Positions 35,229 through 48,278 of a DNA stretch of 64,000 nucleotides are shown here, piece by piece; the first letter of the stretch is position 1; each line of letters starts with the position of its first letter. The stretch covers positions 682,001-746,000 of the forward strand of contig NZ_CP070947.1 of assembly GCF_017084445.1 (NCBI RefSeq), read 5' to 3'. Both the position numbers and the translations under genes were made by a program. Source of the DNA: Mycoplasma sp. Mirounga ES2805-ORL (GTDB lineage: Bacteria > Bacillota_I > Bacilli_A > Mycoplasmatales > Metamycoplasmataceae). The notes under the pieces are model-generated. The model had not been told where the DNA came from. It worked only from the letters and a program-made list of their open reading frames with translations, and made no database searches.

Positions 35229-38200
35229 ATGAAATTTAAAAAGAAATTATATCTTTTACCTATTTCGATTCTGCCAGCTGTTGGTTTTTCAATGACAGCA
35301 GTTTCATGTTTTAATAGCAATAAAAAAGATGATGAAATACAATCTAAATTATTTGATGAAATACTAAAAGATAAATTTAATATTGAAAAAGAAAAAAATA
35401 ATGGTTATGCTGTTAATAAATTTTCAACATTAAACGATACTTTAGCTAAAAATCACATCTATAAAATAGGTATGGCTTCAGAGTTTAAACAAAATGCATA
35501 TATGGCAGACCTGTCTGCAAGTTATGGTAACTATTTAAATAAGGTTGAAGATAACACGATTGGTGTTATTGTTCGTAAGGAAAACTTATTTAGACCTATT
35601 ATTGAAGACAACTTCGATAAAACAACTGGTGAAAGAACTAAAAGTATTAAAAGACCATCTGTATGAAGATATAAATTAGAATTAGGCGCTAAAGTAATTA
35701 TTACATTGAAGGACGGCACTGTAAAAACATATGATAATGACTCAATCGATATTTTTCCAGAACCTGAAAATGTATCAGAAAATACATATAATTTTGTTTC
35801 ATACCAAGGCTGATCAAATAATGCAACAAGTATTAACAATAAGCAATTTATAAAAGATTTAAAAAACGCAACAAAGCTACAATTAACCGTTAAAAAAGAT
35901 GTTAAATGACAAAAAGTTGAAGGTGATAAGGTAGTTCAAACCGATTATACTGTTAGTGTAAATGATTTTTACACATCATGATTAAGAACAAAGAACCTTT
36001 CTAGAGAAGTAAGAAAAGACTTATTAGAAAAAAGTTTTAAAAAAGGTGCTACTGATAAGGCTATCTTAGATAATCTTAAGAAATTTGTTGGCGAAGGATT
36101 TGTTAAAACATTTGAACCTGGTGAAGAACCGGAAAATATTGCCGACCCTGGTGCAGCACCTGTAAAACCTTCAGACCCAAATCAACTTGATCAATATAAT
36201 AAAGATTATAAAAAATGAGCAGAAAATAAAGCTAAATTTGAAAATCACAAAAAATGAGTTAGCAAAAAAGAATTGCATGATACTTTAGTTAAAGTTTTTG
36301 GCAATTCCGAAACAGAAGCATTAGCAGCATTTACACCTAAGAAGGACAAAATCGTTTCATTAGTTGCTGACAACATCATTGTTAAACAATTAGATGAAAA
36401 AATGCAAGCAATAAATGACGATACTCACTATTTTAATGATGAAAAACATTATCCAAATAGCTATCTATATGAATTTCAAGATATAGATTTAGACAAAACT
36501 TATAATAAAGATGAATTAATCACAAAAGTAAATGGTGAAGAAGCTTTAACATTTAATAAATTGAGTTCAGCAACAACAGGACAATTTGATATTTTCTTTG
36601 ACAATCTAGCCTCTTCATATGATTGAGTTGCTGCTCCTGATGAATTTATTAAAGCTAAAATAGGTAATGAACAAATTCACTCATCAGCAAATAAAAATGA
36701 TGAAGTTGCCAACGTTAAGAAGACACTTAAATTAATTAAAGAAGTTGATAAAGATAATGAATTATTGACATCAGGTATCTACTGATATGGTGTTAACTAT
36801 CAAGATACACTTTATGTTGGTCACTATGTATATTTAGGATATGAAACAAGTGCACAAGAGGAAGTTTGAGTAAAAAACACAAATTATGTTGATAAAGATT
36901 TTGCTAATAGTAAATACAATGTAAATACAATTGTAAGATACTGAAAAAACCAAATGGACAACTCGCAATTCCAAAACGCAGCATGAAAGAAATATAAAAA
37001 TGGTGAAATTTCTATTGTTCAATTTTCAGGAATGTCAAGAACAGATAAAAACGAATTGGAAACTAAATCAAGTACATATGGAAAACAATTTACACAAGTT
37101 TTAAATACTAATGAATTAACTGCAAACATGGGTTGAAACATTATACCTGGTAAGACCGATTCGCCTGTATATAACAAAGTTGCATCACACTTATTATTTG
37201 GAACTCCAAATGCTGATAATGGAAATATTTCATCAGAAGATTCATACGTTAAATTGTTATCAGGAACTTCAGTTTCATTTAAATCATTATTAAATGCCGC
37301 TATAAATTGAGAATTTATCGCAAACAAAACATCAAGTAACCAATCAAAAACTTGAATTAATGAATTAGCTAAAGATGGAACAATTGGTGGATCAGATCAA
37401 TTAACAAATCCAAAGAAAACACCAAACGAATACTATCAAGAACTAAATGTAATTAAAGCTTACAAGGAAGATGGAACTTTATTATTGCAAATTACTCAAG
37501 AAGAGAATGAACAATATCTAAAATTAGAAAATGATGAAAGAAAGAAAATTAAGTCAGCTAAACATAAAGAATTAAGCGAATATGTTACAGCTTTACTAGA
37601 TAAATTCTATAAAGAAAATGGATATGCAGATACTGAAAAAGTAGAATTTTCATACCCATGAAGATATATGAACTGACCAGATCCATCATGAAAAGAAATA
37701 TTTGAAGAATTACCTCAAGTTATTAATTCACTAGACAAGAAAAACAGAATAAGTGTTAAATTTATCATTTATGATAAACCATCAGACAAAAATTTATGAG
37801 TTAATGCTTTATCTCGTGAAGCAGCGGTAACTAAATTTAAAGGTTGAGCATACGATGTTAATAATATAGCAAGTGGTATTGACGGTATAGCATCAACTGG
37901 ATTTAATAAAGCGTTATTATTAATTGCCGGAAGTGAAAAACTAAGAAACCAATTAAAAGCTGGATTCCCAGAAATTGTTAAGCTAGCTGAAGAATTTAAA
38001 ACATACTTAAAAGAAAAATCAATCACATTAGGTGTTCCTTTAGACAAAATTTGCAAACTAACTACAAATGAATTATCAAAATACAACGATAACTCCTCAT
38101 CACACATTTGAAATGATTCAACACATAAACTTGAAGAAACATCTACACCTCAAGTTGATTGAGGAGCATTAAGACCCAAATTCCTATACTGATATGCACA

Positions 38201-38402
38201 AAAAACACCAAATGATCAATTGATAGAATTAGTTAATGAAATAATTAACTTTGTCGGACCAGTTGTTGATGGAAAAAGATCAATTCTAAAAGATAACTTC
38301 CAAGTAACAGTAGTTAATCCATATATACTAAAGCCTTCAATTGGTTCAAATTCATTAGATTGAATTTCAGATATGAACTTTATCTATAACCCAGAAAAAT
38401 AA
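35229..38402 (+). CDS. oppA: Oligopeptide ABC transporter substrate-binding lipoprotein OppA
   Basis: This is the surface receptor of the oligopeptide importer encoded by the following four genes. The 1057-residue protein has a lipoprotein signal (MKFKKKLYLLPISILPAVG, Cys near 27 in MTAVSCF) and a large hydrophilic body. It is much longer than E. coli OppA (about 540), but mycoplasma OppA proteins are known to be near 1000 residues; in M. hominis OppA also acts as ecto-ATPase and adhesin. I did not find a clear Walker A motif. Over 25 Trp codons are TGA. Assignment relies mainly on the operon. GGAG precedes the ATG, downstream of the structured leader. Confidence 0.82.
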
Positions 38403-38428
38403 TTAAGATTATTAATTCTATATATTAT

Positions 38429-38460
38429 GGTTAAGAATTTAATTTCTTAATCATTTTATA
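38429..38460 (+). terminator. Hairpin between oppA and oppB
   Basis: The 9-bp stem GGTTAAGAA/TTCTTAATC (one G-U) has loop TTTAAT and a weak ATTTTA tail. It could reduce readthrough so that the receptor is made in excess over the membrane complex, or protect the oppA mRNA end. Confidence 0.45.
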
Positions 38461-38558
38461 TGCAAAATACATAAAACAATAAGAAAGACAAGATTTTAAT
38501 ATTTTAAAGTTTATTATTTAATAATAAATTAGAAAAAATTGATAAAATTTTTATTATT

Positions 38559-39680
38559 ATGACTAAATATATATTAAAAAGATTTTTACTAGCGTTACTA
38601 ACAATACTTGTAGTTTTAATATTTTCATATTCCTTAATGGCAGCTTTTATAACTAATCCATATTTTTCAGATTATCAAAAAGAGCTAGCAGAAAATAAAG
38701 GTAATATATCTAAAATATCTCCTATATTAGTTGAAAATTTTAATAGGTGAAATGACACAAGTGTTTTTCAAAAATTACTAGTATATTTAAAAAACTTTTT
38801 CAACGGGGATTTTGGGCAGGTTTACGGAACTTATGATACAGTTCCCGGATATTCAAAAGGTGAACCAATTCCTAACCTATTTTTCGGACCATTAAGATTT
38901 TCAATCATAGTTTCCCTTCCATCCTTTGTAATATCGGCTATTTTTGGAGTATTGCTCGGAATATTTGCTGGATATAAACATGGGAAAATGACCGACTCCG
39001 TAATAAATATTTTTGTTTTCATATTTATTGCAGTTCCTTCATTTATATTAGCCCCATATATGATTAAGTTATTTGGAATGTTAAATTTCCCAGAAACATA
39101 TGTAAATGCTAATGAAAAAGGGGCAGATCAATTATTAGAAATTAAATCATTGATCCCCGCAATTTTCACAATGATTGTAAGTCAATTAGCAGTTTATACA
39201 CTTTATACACGTAACCAAGTTGTTACAGTTTTAACTTCAAACTATGTTCTTATTGCAAAAACAAAAGGTCTTTCTAAAATGTCAATTTTTTGAAAGTATG
39301 TTTTTAGAAATATTTCAATACCTCTTGCTGCAATAATAATTCCATCATATATTTTCTTGCTTAGTGGAAGTATTATAATAGAACGTTTTTGAAGAATACC
39401 AGGTAGTTCGAACATAATTATGCAGGCCTTTCCAAATGGCGATATTAATGTAGTTATGTTTAATATCTTCTTCTTTACTTCTTTATCTGTCGGCACTGAA
39501 ATAATTGTTGATTTATCTTATGTGTTAATTGATCCTAGAATTAGATTTTCATCTTCATCAGGAATTAATTTATTAGACATTATAAAAGCTTATTTCGCAA
39601 GAAAGAGAGAAGTCAAAACAATTATTCAAAATCAAAATATAAATAATAATGCCGAATATGTAAAGGAAGGAGGTAATTAA
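38559..39680 (+). CDS. oppB: Oligopeptide ABC transporter permease OppB
   Basis: This inner-membrane subunit forms the peptide channel with OppC. The 373-residue protein opens with the OppB-type helix MTKYILKRFLLALLTILVVLIFSY. It has further helices at about residues 105-130, 145-170, 200-222, 255-275 and 305-330. The cytoplasmic coupling loop reads LIAKTKGLSKMSIFWKYVFRN, the EAA-like motif that docks on OppD/F. The C-terminal DLSYVLIDPRIR is the usual family ending ('D..Y...DPR'). A Lys/Asn-rich tail of about 40 residues follows. No Shine-Dalgarno is present; a TAAAAT box lies 10 bases before the ATG, so it may have its own leaderless transcript. Confidence 0.9.
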
Positions 39681-39682
39681 TT

Positions 39683-40927
39683 ATGAGCCGAAATGATAGC
39701 ATTTCAAATACAAAACTTTCAAAGGAAATGCATGAGATGCTTGTTTTCTCAAAAAGAGAAAACCACTCAAATAATATAGCAGGTAAACCAAAAGTTTTAG
39801 TCCTTGAAATTTTTAAACGTTTCATAACAAACCCTGTTGTAATTATTAGTTTTATAATTTTTGTATTAATTCTATTAACAGCTATTATTGTAAAATCAAC
39901 TTCTCCTTACCCATCTGTGGGAGCTTTCGATTCTAATTTACCTGAAGGTGAAGGATTTAGTGAAAAAGAATTTATACCTCCTTTATTTAATAAGTGAACT
40001 GAAACATCTGACACTAATCAAATTAAAAATATTATTCAGATGAAAAATGGTAAATATAAGGAATATCTAGCTCAATTTGCAAATTATGAATTTTTAAATT
40101 CCAATGGTACATTGATTAGATTTAATTACTATGACTATTTCAATGGAAATATTATTTTTACAAAATTAAGAAAAGCTGAAGCAGAACACATCACTATTGA
40201 TCAAGCTTTAGTTGATAGTTATATTGCTGCATTACCAACATTAAAAACATATTTCGGTACAAATGGTCAGGGTGTTGATGTTTGAACCGCGTCATGAGTT
40301 GGTACATTTGAATCTATTAAGCTAGCCTTAATAGTTGCTACTATTGAAGCATTCATTGGTATTTCTATAGGTTCATATTTAGGTTTTCATGCCGGTAAAA
40401 GAATAGATACTATTATGATGCGTGTGATTGAAATATTCCAAGCACCACCATCGATTATTTGATTATTAATGTTTGTTTCGCTTTGAGGAACATCAAATAA
40501 TGTTCTTATATTAGGTTTGTTATTCTCTGGATGAACATGACCAATTGGTACATCTCGTATGTTTATAATTACGGTAAAAGATGAAGAATATATTGTTGCT
40601 GCTAAAAGTATTGGTGCTTCAACATTTAGACAAGTATTTTTACATGCGTTGCCTGCAATTATAGGCAAATTAGTAATGAACTTTGTTCGTCGTATACCTT
40701 CAATAATTCTTTCTGTAGCTTCATTAGCCTTTCTTGGATTTTTTGAAACAACTACAACAGCGAACTTAGGAAGTTTTATCTTTAAAAACTTAGATTCATC
40801 AGATAAAAATATTTGACAACTACTACTTCCAACAACAATTCTTTTAGGCATTTCACTATCGCTTCAATTCGTTGCTATTGGATTACACGATGCTCTAGAT
40901 CCTAGGGTTATTAAAGGTAAGAATTAG
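39683..40927 (+). CDS. oppC: Oligopeptide ABC transporter permease OppC
   Basis: This is the second channel subunit. The 414-residue protein has a cytoplasmic N-terminal segment, a first helix at about residues 48-70, and an extracytoplasmic insert of about 130 residues that is larger than in E. coli OppC (302 residues). The conserved core then follows: GTFESIKLALIVATIEAFIGISIGSYLGFHAG, PPSIIWLLMFVSLWG and the coupling motif YIVAAKSIGASTFRQVFLHALP. The C-terminus GLHDALDPR is the family ending. It starts 2 bases after oppB with GGAGG overlapping the oppB end. Confidence 0.9.
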
Positions 40928-40938
40928 AAAGGTTACAT

Positions 40939-42009
40939 ATGAGTATAGACAAAGATAAAAATGATGATGTTCTATTAGAGGTTAGAAACTTAAAAGTTGA
41001 TTTCAAAATAAATAGTAAAAAGACTATTAGAGTTATTCGTGGTTTGGATTTAGAAGTTATGCGCAGTCAAATTGTTGGTTTAGTTGGAGAATCTGGTTCA
41101 GGAAAATCAGTTACTTCTAAGTCATTAATTAACGTTAATGAGAATGCAATTACAAATTCTGATAAGATGGTGATTGACGGCTTAGATTTAACAAATATGA
41201 AAAAGGATAAGTTATGACAAAACGTTAGAGGTCAATACATAGGTTATATACCTCAAGATCCTCTAACTTCATTAAATCCAACTAGAAAAATTAAAAATCA
41301 ATTATTAGATGCACTAAATTTAAATAAAACATGAAAAGCAAAATCTAAATCAGAAAAAGACGAATATCTAATAGGTTTATTAAAACAATTCGGAATAAGG
41401 GATGCTGAAAATGTTTATAATCGTTACCCTCATACCCTTAGTGGTGGTATGAAACAACGTGTTGTTATAACTATGGTTGTTGCGCTAAATCCTAAATTAA
41501 TAATAGCCGATGAACCTACAACAGCTCTAGACCCAACTGTTCAAGCGAGTGTTTTAGCTCTATTTGAACAAATTCGTCAAAAGATGAATATTTCAATTAT
41601 TTTAATTAGTCATAATATCAGTGTTGTTGCTAAATTCTGTGATTACATTTATGTTATGTATGCAGGGAGAATAGTTGAAAGAGGAACTAGAAAAGCAATT
41701 TTCACAGACCCACGTCATCCATATACATGAGCTTTAATTCAAGCTATACCTGAAAATAGTCAAGAGAGACTTTATTCTATTAAAGGAATGCCACCTGATA
41801 TGAATAACTTACCATTAGGAGACCCTTTTGCACCACGTAATGAGTATGCCTTGGAACTTGATTTTTATAAAGAACCACCGCTTATTCAAGTAGAAGATAC
41901 GCATTATGCTGCAACATGATTATTGCATCCAGATGCTCCTAAAGTAGAGAGACCAAAAGAATTAATGACTAGAATCAACAGTTTTAAGGAAGTTTTTAAT
42001 GATGAATAG
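40939..42009 (+). CDS. oppD: Oligopeptide ABC transporter ATPase OppD
   Basis: This is one of the two ATPases of the importer. The 356-residue protein has all motifs intact: Walker A GESGSGKS near residue 55, Q-loop YIPQDPLTSLNP, signature LSGGMKQR, Walker B LIIADEPTTALD and the H-loop SHNISVV. The C-terminal oligopeptide-transporter domain has HPYTWALIQAIP, but I see no cysteine cluster for the Fe-S site found in some OppD/DppD proteins. It lies 11 bases after oppC and overlaps oppF by 11 bases. Confidence 0.94.
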
Positions 42010-44710
42010 GAAAGACGCAAAAGTAATTCTTGAAATAGAAGGATTAAAAAAATATTTTACAAACAACGGAATCGTTAATAAGGCTGCTGACGATATAACT
42101 TTTAATCTACACGAAGGTGAAATAGTTGGTCTTATTGGAGAATCTGGTTCAGGTAAAACAACTGTTGGTCGTTCATTATTAAGACTTTATGATGACTTTA
42201 ATGGGTTTGTTAATTTAAATGGTCAAGTTATTAGTGGTAAAAGATTAAAAAGATCTCAACGTAAATTTTTACGTCGTAATATCCAAATGATCTTTCAAGA
42301 TCCACATGCTGCATTGAATAGCCAAAAAAATATTTATTCAACCTTAAAAGAACCATTGATTGTTAATGGAATTATTAGAGATCAAATTAGCGACATTTTT
42401 AAGGATTGAGAATTAATTAAAGAAAACTATTACTACACATTTAGAATAATGTATAAGCAACTTAAATTAGATAATTTAATTGCAGTTACAGCTCTTGCGA
42501 AAGATTTCTTCCCTAAATGAGTTAAAAATTTTGAAAACTATAAATATGATGAATCATTAAATTATGAAGATAATTTCAACGTTTTCTATAATTACTTAGA
42601 AGATAAGCAAAATATGGAGAGTGAAATTGTTGATAATCTTTACGACAATACAGATAAGTTACTAAGTTTTTATTTTGAAAAGCAAAAAGATTATCGTAAT
42701 GGTGAATTAGCTATTGATGAAAGAGAACTATTAGATGCTCGTAATGAACTTAAAAAAACAATAGCTTTGCGTAGAATGTCTTTAAAAACATATGAAGCTA
42801 AAAATAATATTAGGCAATTAAACAAAGAATATGCAGATTTCTTAAAAGAAAATTATGATGATGTTGTCGCATCTAACAAAAATACTTTTAGTAACTACAT
42901 TAGAGAATTTAAAGTTGAGAAAAAAATTAACTTTTGGAATAAACTATCAGCTAGAAAAATAGATGTGTATTTAAATGAGTACAAAAAGGAACTAATAAAT
43001 AAAAAGTTACATTCATTAGTTATTGAATACAGCAAAAAACTAAATTTCTTAAAATATCATGAAGTTAAAGATTTTGTCAAAAGTATCAGAAGATATTCTG
43101 AGATATTCTTTCAAAATCATTTTGAACACATACAATATTCTAAGGATGTTAAAAAAGAACTAAAAGATATTTTAGATTTACATTTTAATTATGATGCTTC
43201 CCCTTTTTTAAATAAGCATAACGTTAACGTAATGAAATTTGAAAAAGAAAAAGCTGCTTGACAAATTGAACTGCATAAAAATAAACAATTGTCAATGGCT
43301 GATACCAAACCTGCAACTACTGAAGCTCAAGTTAGAAGAGCACAAAAGCTAGTTGAAGAAAAATATAAAAAACATATTGAAGCTAATGAAAAATTTGTTA
43401 AAGAAAATGAATCAAAAATTAAGGAATTAGATGAAAATATAGAAGCGCAAGAAAAACTTTATAAAGATCTTGTTGATTTACAAACTCAAACAGATAACTA
43501 CTTTAAGAAAATATCAGAAGATTTTATTAAGAAGATTAATGATGACATAGATTCAATCAAGAAAAACAAAAATCATAAGAATGAATATAAAGAATTAATT
43601 CGCTCTCGTTCTATTTATAAGAGTAGAATTCTCACTAAACAATCTACATTAAAATCATTTAAAATTGAAACAAGATATCTTAAAAAAGATATTAACTCAA
43701 TCAAAATTTTATTAGGTATTTATGAAGGTAAGTTCAATAGAATATTGGCTGGTAAATTTGGAGATTTAGCGCGCAAAATCACGTTTAATTTCTTTCCAAA
43801 ATTTTTGGTTAAAAACCTATTAATTAAGAACACTATTTATAATTCACTTGAAGCAGTTGGTTTATTAAAACAATTTGCTTATCGTTATCCTCATGAGTTT
43901 TCTGGCGGTCAACGTCAACGTATAGTTATAGCTCGTGCTTTAATTACACAACCTAAAGTTATTGTTGCTGATGAACCTATTGCATCATTAGATATTTCAA
44001 TTCAAGCTCAAGTTGTTAACTTACTTAAAGATTTATGTGAAAAGAAGAATATTGGTATGATCTTCATTGCTCATGATTTATCAATGATTGAATACATAGC
44101 TGATAGAGTTCAAATTATGCACTTAGGAAAAATAGTTGAATCCGGTGATACAGATGTTGTTTATGAAAAACCAATACACCCTTATACAATTAATTTATTT
44201 AAGGCAATTCCTAAAATTTCTAACGCAAATGAAAAATTTGAAAACATTAATTTTGAACTTAACTACTTAGATGAACAAGAGTATCCAAATCTACCCATGT
44301 TATATCAAGTTGAGGAAAACCATTATATTTACGGTAATCCTAAGCAATTAGAAGAATGAACTAAACCATTTGGTATACATGATTATAAATTAGTTTCAAG
44401 TATTTCTTCAGAGGCAGACCCTTCTATAAAAGACCTACCTTTTGATGGAAAAGATCAAATACCAACTGGTGTGGATTACACATTAGTTTTAGATAGTACA
44501 GAGGAAAAAGATATTGCTTTTTCTAAAGCAAAAGAAAAACCAGATTCTAGTGCATCACAGTTTAATTTAACTTCAACAAGTTTTACATTAGATGAAATTC
44601 AATCTAAAAAAACAAAATCAGTAAATAAAGAAGTATTGAAAAAAGATAAAACTAGTTCAAAGAAATCAACTACTAAAAAAAGAAACACAATTTCTAAAAA
44701 ACAATCATAA
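41999..44710 (+). CDS. oppF: Oligopeptide ABC transporter ATPase OppF with giant coiled-coil insertion
   Basis: This is the second ATPase of the importer. At 903 residues it is almost three times the size of typical OppF (about 310-330). Walker A GESGSGKT lies near residue 47 and the Q-loop MIFQDPHAALN near 97. Then about 480 Lys/Glu-rich residues with coiled-coil character intervene before the signature FSGGQRQR near 633, Walker B VIVADEPIASLD and H-loop IAHDLSM. A Ser/Thr/Lys-rich tail of about 150 residues ends the protein. Long OppF proteins of this kind are known in other mycoplasmas (about 850 residues in M. genitalium and M. pneumoniae). The frame is continuous with TGA as Trp, so this is not a fusion artefact. 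Confidence 0.92.
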
Positions 44711-44729
44711 TTAATTTAAAATTATAAAA

Positions 44730-45194
44730 ATGTTCGAATATATAAAAAATGGTTTGCATTGAAAAAGAATAATTCATTTAATAGTGGTTATTCTTATTTC
44801 TTTGTGTCTTTCTCTTATTTATTGATTTATTGACAGAACTAAAAATGTTTCTAACAATATAAAAACAATAAATATTTTAATGTTTAGCGGTTTATTCTTT
44901 CTATCATATGCAATAGTTATCCTAGCTTTTAAACATGGATTGGGAAAAGGTTTTTTTGATTATCAAAAGAATAAAAAAGATGATGTTTTAAATGATAAGC
45001 TTCAATATTTAAAAAATCAACCTAATACAGTTGAAAATAGAGCAATTATTAAATCAATCGAAAACCAAATTGAAGATAGAAAATTCAAAAAAGAATGTGC
45101 TCATATTCACCCAAAAAATAATTTAATTTTTTACTTAATAATATTGCTAGGGATTATTTTATTAGCAATTGCTATTGGCCTACATTTTTCATAA
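44730..45194 (+). CDS. Small membrane protein, function unknown
   Basis: This 154-residue protein has three hydrophobic helices: residues about 14-33, 48-70 and 131-152. A charged loop of about 60 residues (KKDDVLNDKLQYLKNQPN) lies between the second and third. I do not recognise a family with certainty. It lies 19 bases after oppF and 16 bases before pfkA; no Shine-Dalgarno is present. Two Trp codons near the start are TGA. Its position suggests co-transcription with pfkA or the end of opp, but no functional link is evident. Confidence 0.65.
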
Positions 45195-45210
45195 GGCATT
45201 AGGAGATATT

Positions 45211-46224
45211 ATGGTTAAAAGAATTGCTGTATTAACAAGTGGAGGTGATGCTCCAGGCATGAATAGTGCTATAAGGTCAATATGTAAAAGCGCAAAGTTA
45301 AAAAATGTCGAAACCTTTTTAGTGTATGAAGGATTTAAGGGCCTTTATGAAGATAATATTATTAATTCTAATGACATCGACTTGGATTTCTTTAATTCAA
45401 GAGGAGGAACATGTATTTTTTCGGCTCGTTTTGAGGAATTCAAGAATAAAGAATATAGATTAAAGGCAATTGACAATTTGAAGAAGCGAAAGATTGATGC
45501 TTTAATAATTATTGGTGGAGACGGTAGTTTTCAGGCCGCACAAGATCTATTTAATGATGGTTTTAAAACTGTTGGAATACCGGGGACAATTGATAATGAT
45601 ATTCCTTCAAGCGATTATTCAATTGGCTATGATACAGCATTAAATACTGTCACTAAAAATATTGATTCTATTAGAGATACCGCTAATAGTCAAAAAAGAA
45701 TAATGATTATTGAAATTATGGGAAATAGATGTGGTTTGTTAACTCTTGATGCAGGACAAGCAACAGGTGCTGAAGTTATTTCAACACCTGAATATACATT
45801 ATCCTATGAAGATATAGCAAACTCATGCTTAAAAATAACTAATGAAAAATATATCGAAGATAAGCAAGCTCTTTATCAACTCAGAAGGTGTATTATAGTT
45901 GTTGTAACAGAAAAGTTATACGACCTTGAAAAATTAAAAAGCCAAATTAGTGCTAAAACTAATTGAGTAACAAGATACAATGTTCTAGGCCATCTTCAAC
46001 GCGGTGGAAATCCTACAGCTCGGGAAAGACAAATTGCATCTCAATTTGGAACTGAAGCTGTTAAAGCTCTTTTAAGTGGTAAAAGCGGAATAATAATTGG
46101 AATGAATGGTAGTGATTTTGTTTCTATTCCTATTGAAAAAGCTTTAAAAATGAAACTAGATGAAAAAAGAAAAAAAATAAAAGAAATGACTAAAGAATAT
46201 ACTGTTTTAAACAGTTTAAAATAA
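45211..46224 (+). CDS. pfkA: 6-phosphofructokinase
   Basis: PfkA phosphorylates fructose-6-phosphate to fructose-1,6-bisphosphate, the committed step of glycolysis. Its presence argues for a sugar-fermenting species. The 337-residue protein shows LTSGGDAPGMNSAIR (ATP site), IIIGGDGSFQAA, the catalytic GIPGTIDNDIPSSDYSIGYDTA (TIDND), EIMGNRCGLL and VLGHLQRGGNPTARER. The ATG at 45211 was chosen because AGGAG lies 6 bases before it, and the upstream in-frame extension is absent from the family. It is slightly longer than Bacillus PfkA (319). Confidence 0.95.
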
Positions 46225-46333
46225 ACTTTCGGTCGTTATTTTGAAATATGTTATGTTCAATTGCAACATAATAAATTTTAATAGCGAATTGAAAATTTGA
46301 TATGATTGTTTAGGCTTTAGAAAGGACTTCATT

Positions 46334-47155
46334 ATGCTAAAAAAACCAGTTGTGTTTAGTGATGTTGATGGAACAATATATACAAATGATTCTTATGTTT
46401 CAAATTTTAATTTGCAAGCAATCAAAGGTAATAATTTAAGTTTTAATATTGCAACAGGCAATCCTATTTGTCCTAGAATGATGAAATTAGCAAAATTAGT
46501 TAATGCTGATTACATTATTGGCTCAAGTGGGACACAAATCTACGATGTTAAAAAATTTAAATATGTATATGAACAATTAATTGATCCAGAAATTGCTAAA
46601 AAAATATTTAAGATTTTTAAAAAATATAATGCTAGTGCAGCTGCGTGATCTAGTGAGGTTTTTTATATCTTTAAAGAAGAAGATAAAGAATTTCTAAATA
46701 AAATTTATTTTAGATATGAGTCATTTGATCAATTCGAATTGTTTGATGATTCTATTAAAAAAATTAAACCTATTTCTAAAATGGAAGTTTACTTTGAAAA
46801 TACAAATAATTTAGATCAAATTCAAAAAGAATTAGAAAATGTAGGATGTTCTTTTATTAAAACTCATATGAATTTTGAGATATTACCTCAAAATACATCT
46901 AAAGGTAAAGCTATTTTATGAATGATTGATAATATTTTAACTGATTATTCAAGAGATGAAATAATGGTTATTGGAGACTCAGAAAACGATTTCTCTATGT
47001 TTGAAAATTTTGAGTTTTCATATATTATGGATAATGCAAAAGATGAAATAAAAAATAAGGCTAAATTTGTTACAAAAGACGTTGTTGATCATGGCTTGGG
47101 TCATGCAATAAATGATTATGTTGAGAGATTTAGAAAACATTTAGATTCAAAATAA
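46334..47155 (+). CDS. Cof-type HAD-IIB family hydrolase
   Basis: This is a predicted phosphatase of the haloacid dehalogenase superfamily acting on small phosphorylated metabolites such as sugar phosphates or FMN; the exact substrate is unknown. The 273-residue protein has motif I DVDGTI (nucleophile Asp near residue 10), motif II IATGNP, a C2-type cap in the middle, the conserved lysine in SKGKAI, and motif IV GDSENDFSMF. A VMDNAKDEIK-like segment (IMDNAKDEIKNKAKFVT) is typical of the family. Two TGA Trp codons lie within. AAAGGA precedes the ATG. The 109-base gap before it contains a 7-bp TTATGTT/AACATAA hairpin without a T tail. Confidence 0.88.
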
Positions 47156-47169
47156 TTTAAGGAGTAAAT

Positions 47170-48270
47170 ATGTCATTAAAAGCAGGAATTGTTGGATTAC
47201 CAAATGTTGGTAAAAGCACTTTATTTAGTGCTTTAACAAAGTATCAAGTTGAAGCTTCTAATTATGCTTTTACAACAATAGAGCCAAATATAAGTAGTGT
47301 ACCTCTTAAGGATAAAAGACTATTTAATTTAGCTAAATTAGTAAATCCTAAAAAAATAGTTCCCGCTACTTTTGACTTTGTAGATATTGCAGGGCTTGTT
47401 AAAGGTGCTTCTAAGGGAGAAGGTTTAGGTAATAAATTTTTAGGAAATATTAGACAAGTTGATGCAATTATCCATGTAGTTAGATGCTTTGAAAATAAAG
47501 ATATTATGCATGTTGCTAATGAAATAAATCCTGTAAATGATAAAAATGTGATTAATATGGAACTGATGCTTGCTGATCTAGAAACTATAAATAATGTAAT
47601 AAATAGAATACATAAAAAAGCAAAATCTGGAGATAAAACAGCCCAATTAGAAGAAAATCTAGCTTTGCGTTTTAAGGAAGCTCTTGAAAATAATATAATG
47701 ATTAATACGCTTATTCCTTCTTTAAATGAGGATGAATTAAAACTGGTTAAAAGTTATCAATTATTAACTGCTAAACCAATGATTTATGTGGCGAACTTGT
47801 CTGCTGAGCAAATTGCTAATTATCAAAATGATAAATTATTTTTGGAGCTAAAAAGTTCATTAAATAATGAAAAAATTATTCCAATAAGTGTTCAATTAGA
47901 GTCTGAGGTTTCTCAATTAGATGACGCTGAAGCTAAAGAATGACTATCATCATATTCTATTGTTTATAGTGGTTTAGATTATTTAACAAGAGAATCATTT
48001 GATCTACTTAAACTTAAAACATATTTTACAGCAGGCCCGGAAGAAGTAAGAGCATGAGTTTTTAAAGACGGAATGTTCGCTCCTGAATGTGCAGGCATAA
48101 TTCACTCTGATTTTGAAAAGAAATTTATTAAAGCTGATATTATTTCATATGAAGATTATGTAAATTGTGGCGGTGAAACAAATGCTAAAAGCCAAGGCAA
48201 ACTTAGATCAGAGGGAAAGAATTACCTTATGAAAGACGGTGATATTTGCCACTTTAAGTTTGGTAAATAA
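47170..48270 (+). CDS. ychF: Redox-regulated ribosome-associated ATPase YchF
   Basis: YchF (OLA1 family) is a P-loop NTPase that binds ribosomes and hydrolyses ATP rather than GTP. The 366-residue protein has G1 GLPNVGKST, G3 DIAGLVKGASKGEGLGNKFLGN and a coiled-coil insert. It ends with a TGS-type domain: LKTYFTAGPEEVRAW, HSDFEKKFIKADIISYEDY, and KNYLMKDGDICHFKF. The length is standard (about 363). AAGGAG lies 6 bases before the start. A Trp tRNA gene follows the stop after 8 bases. Confidence 0.95.
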
Positions 48271-48278
48271 TTCTTTTT

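Noticed and set aside
40387..40851. Long minus-strand frame across oppC
   Set aside because: It is a mirror of the conserved permease core; low plausibility as a gene.
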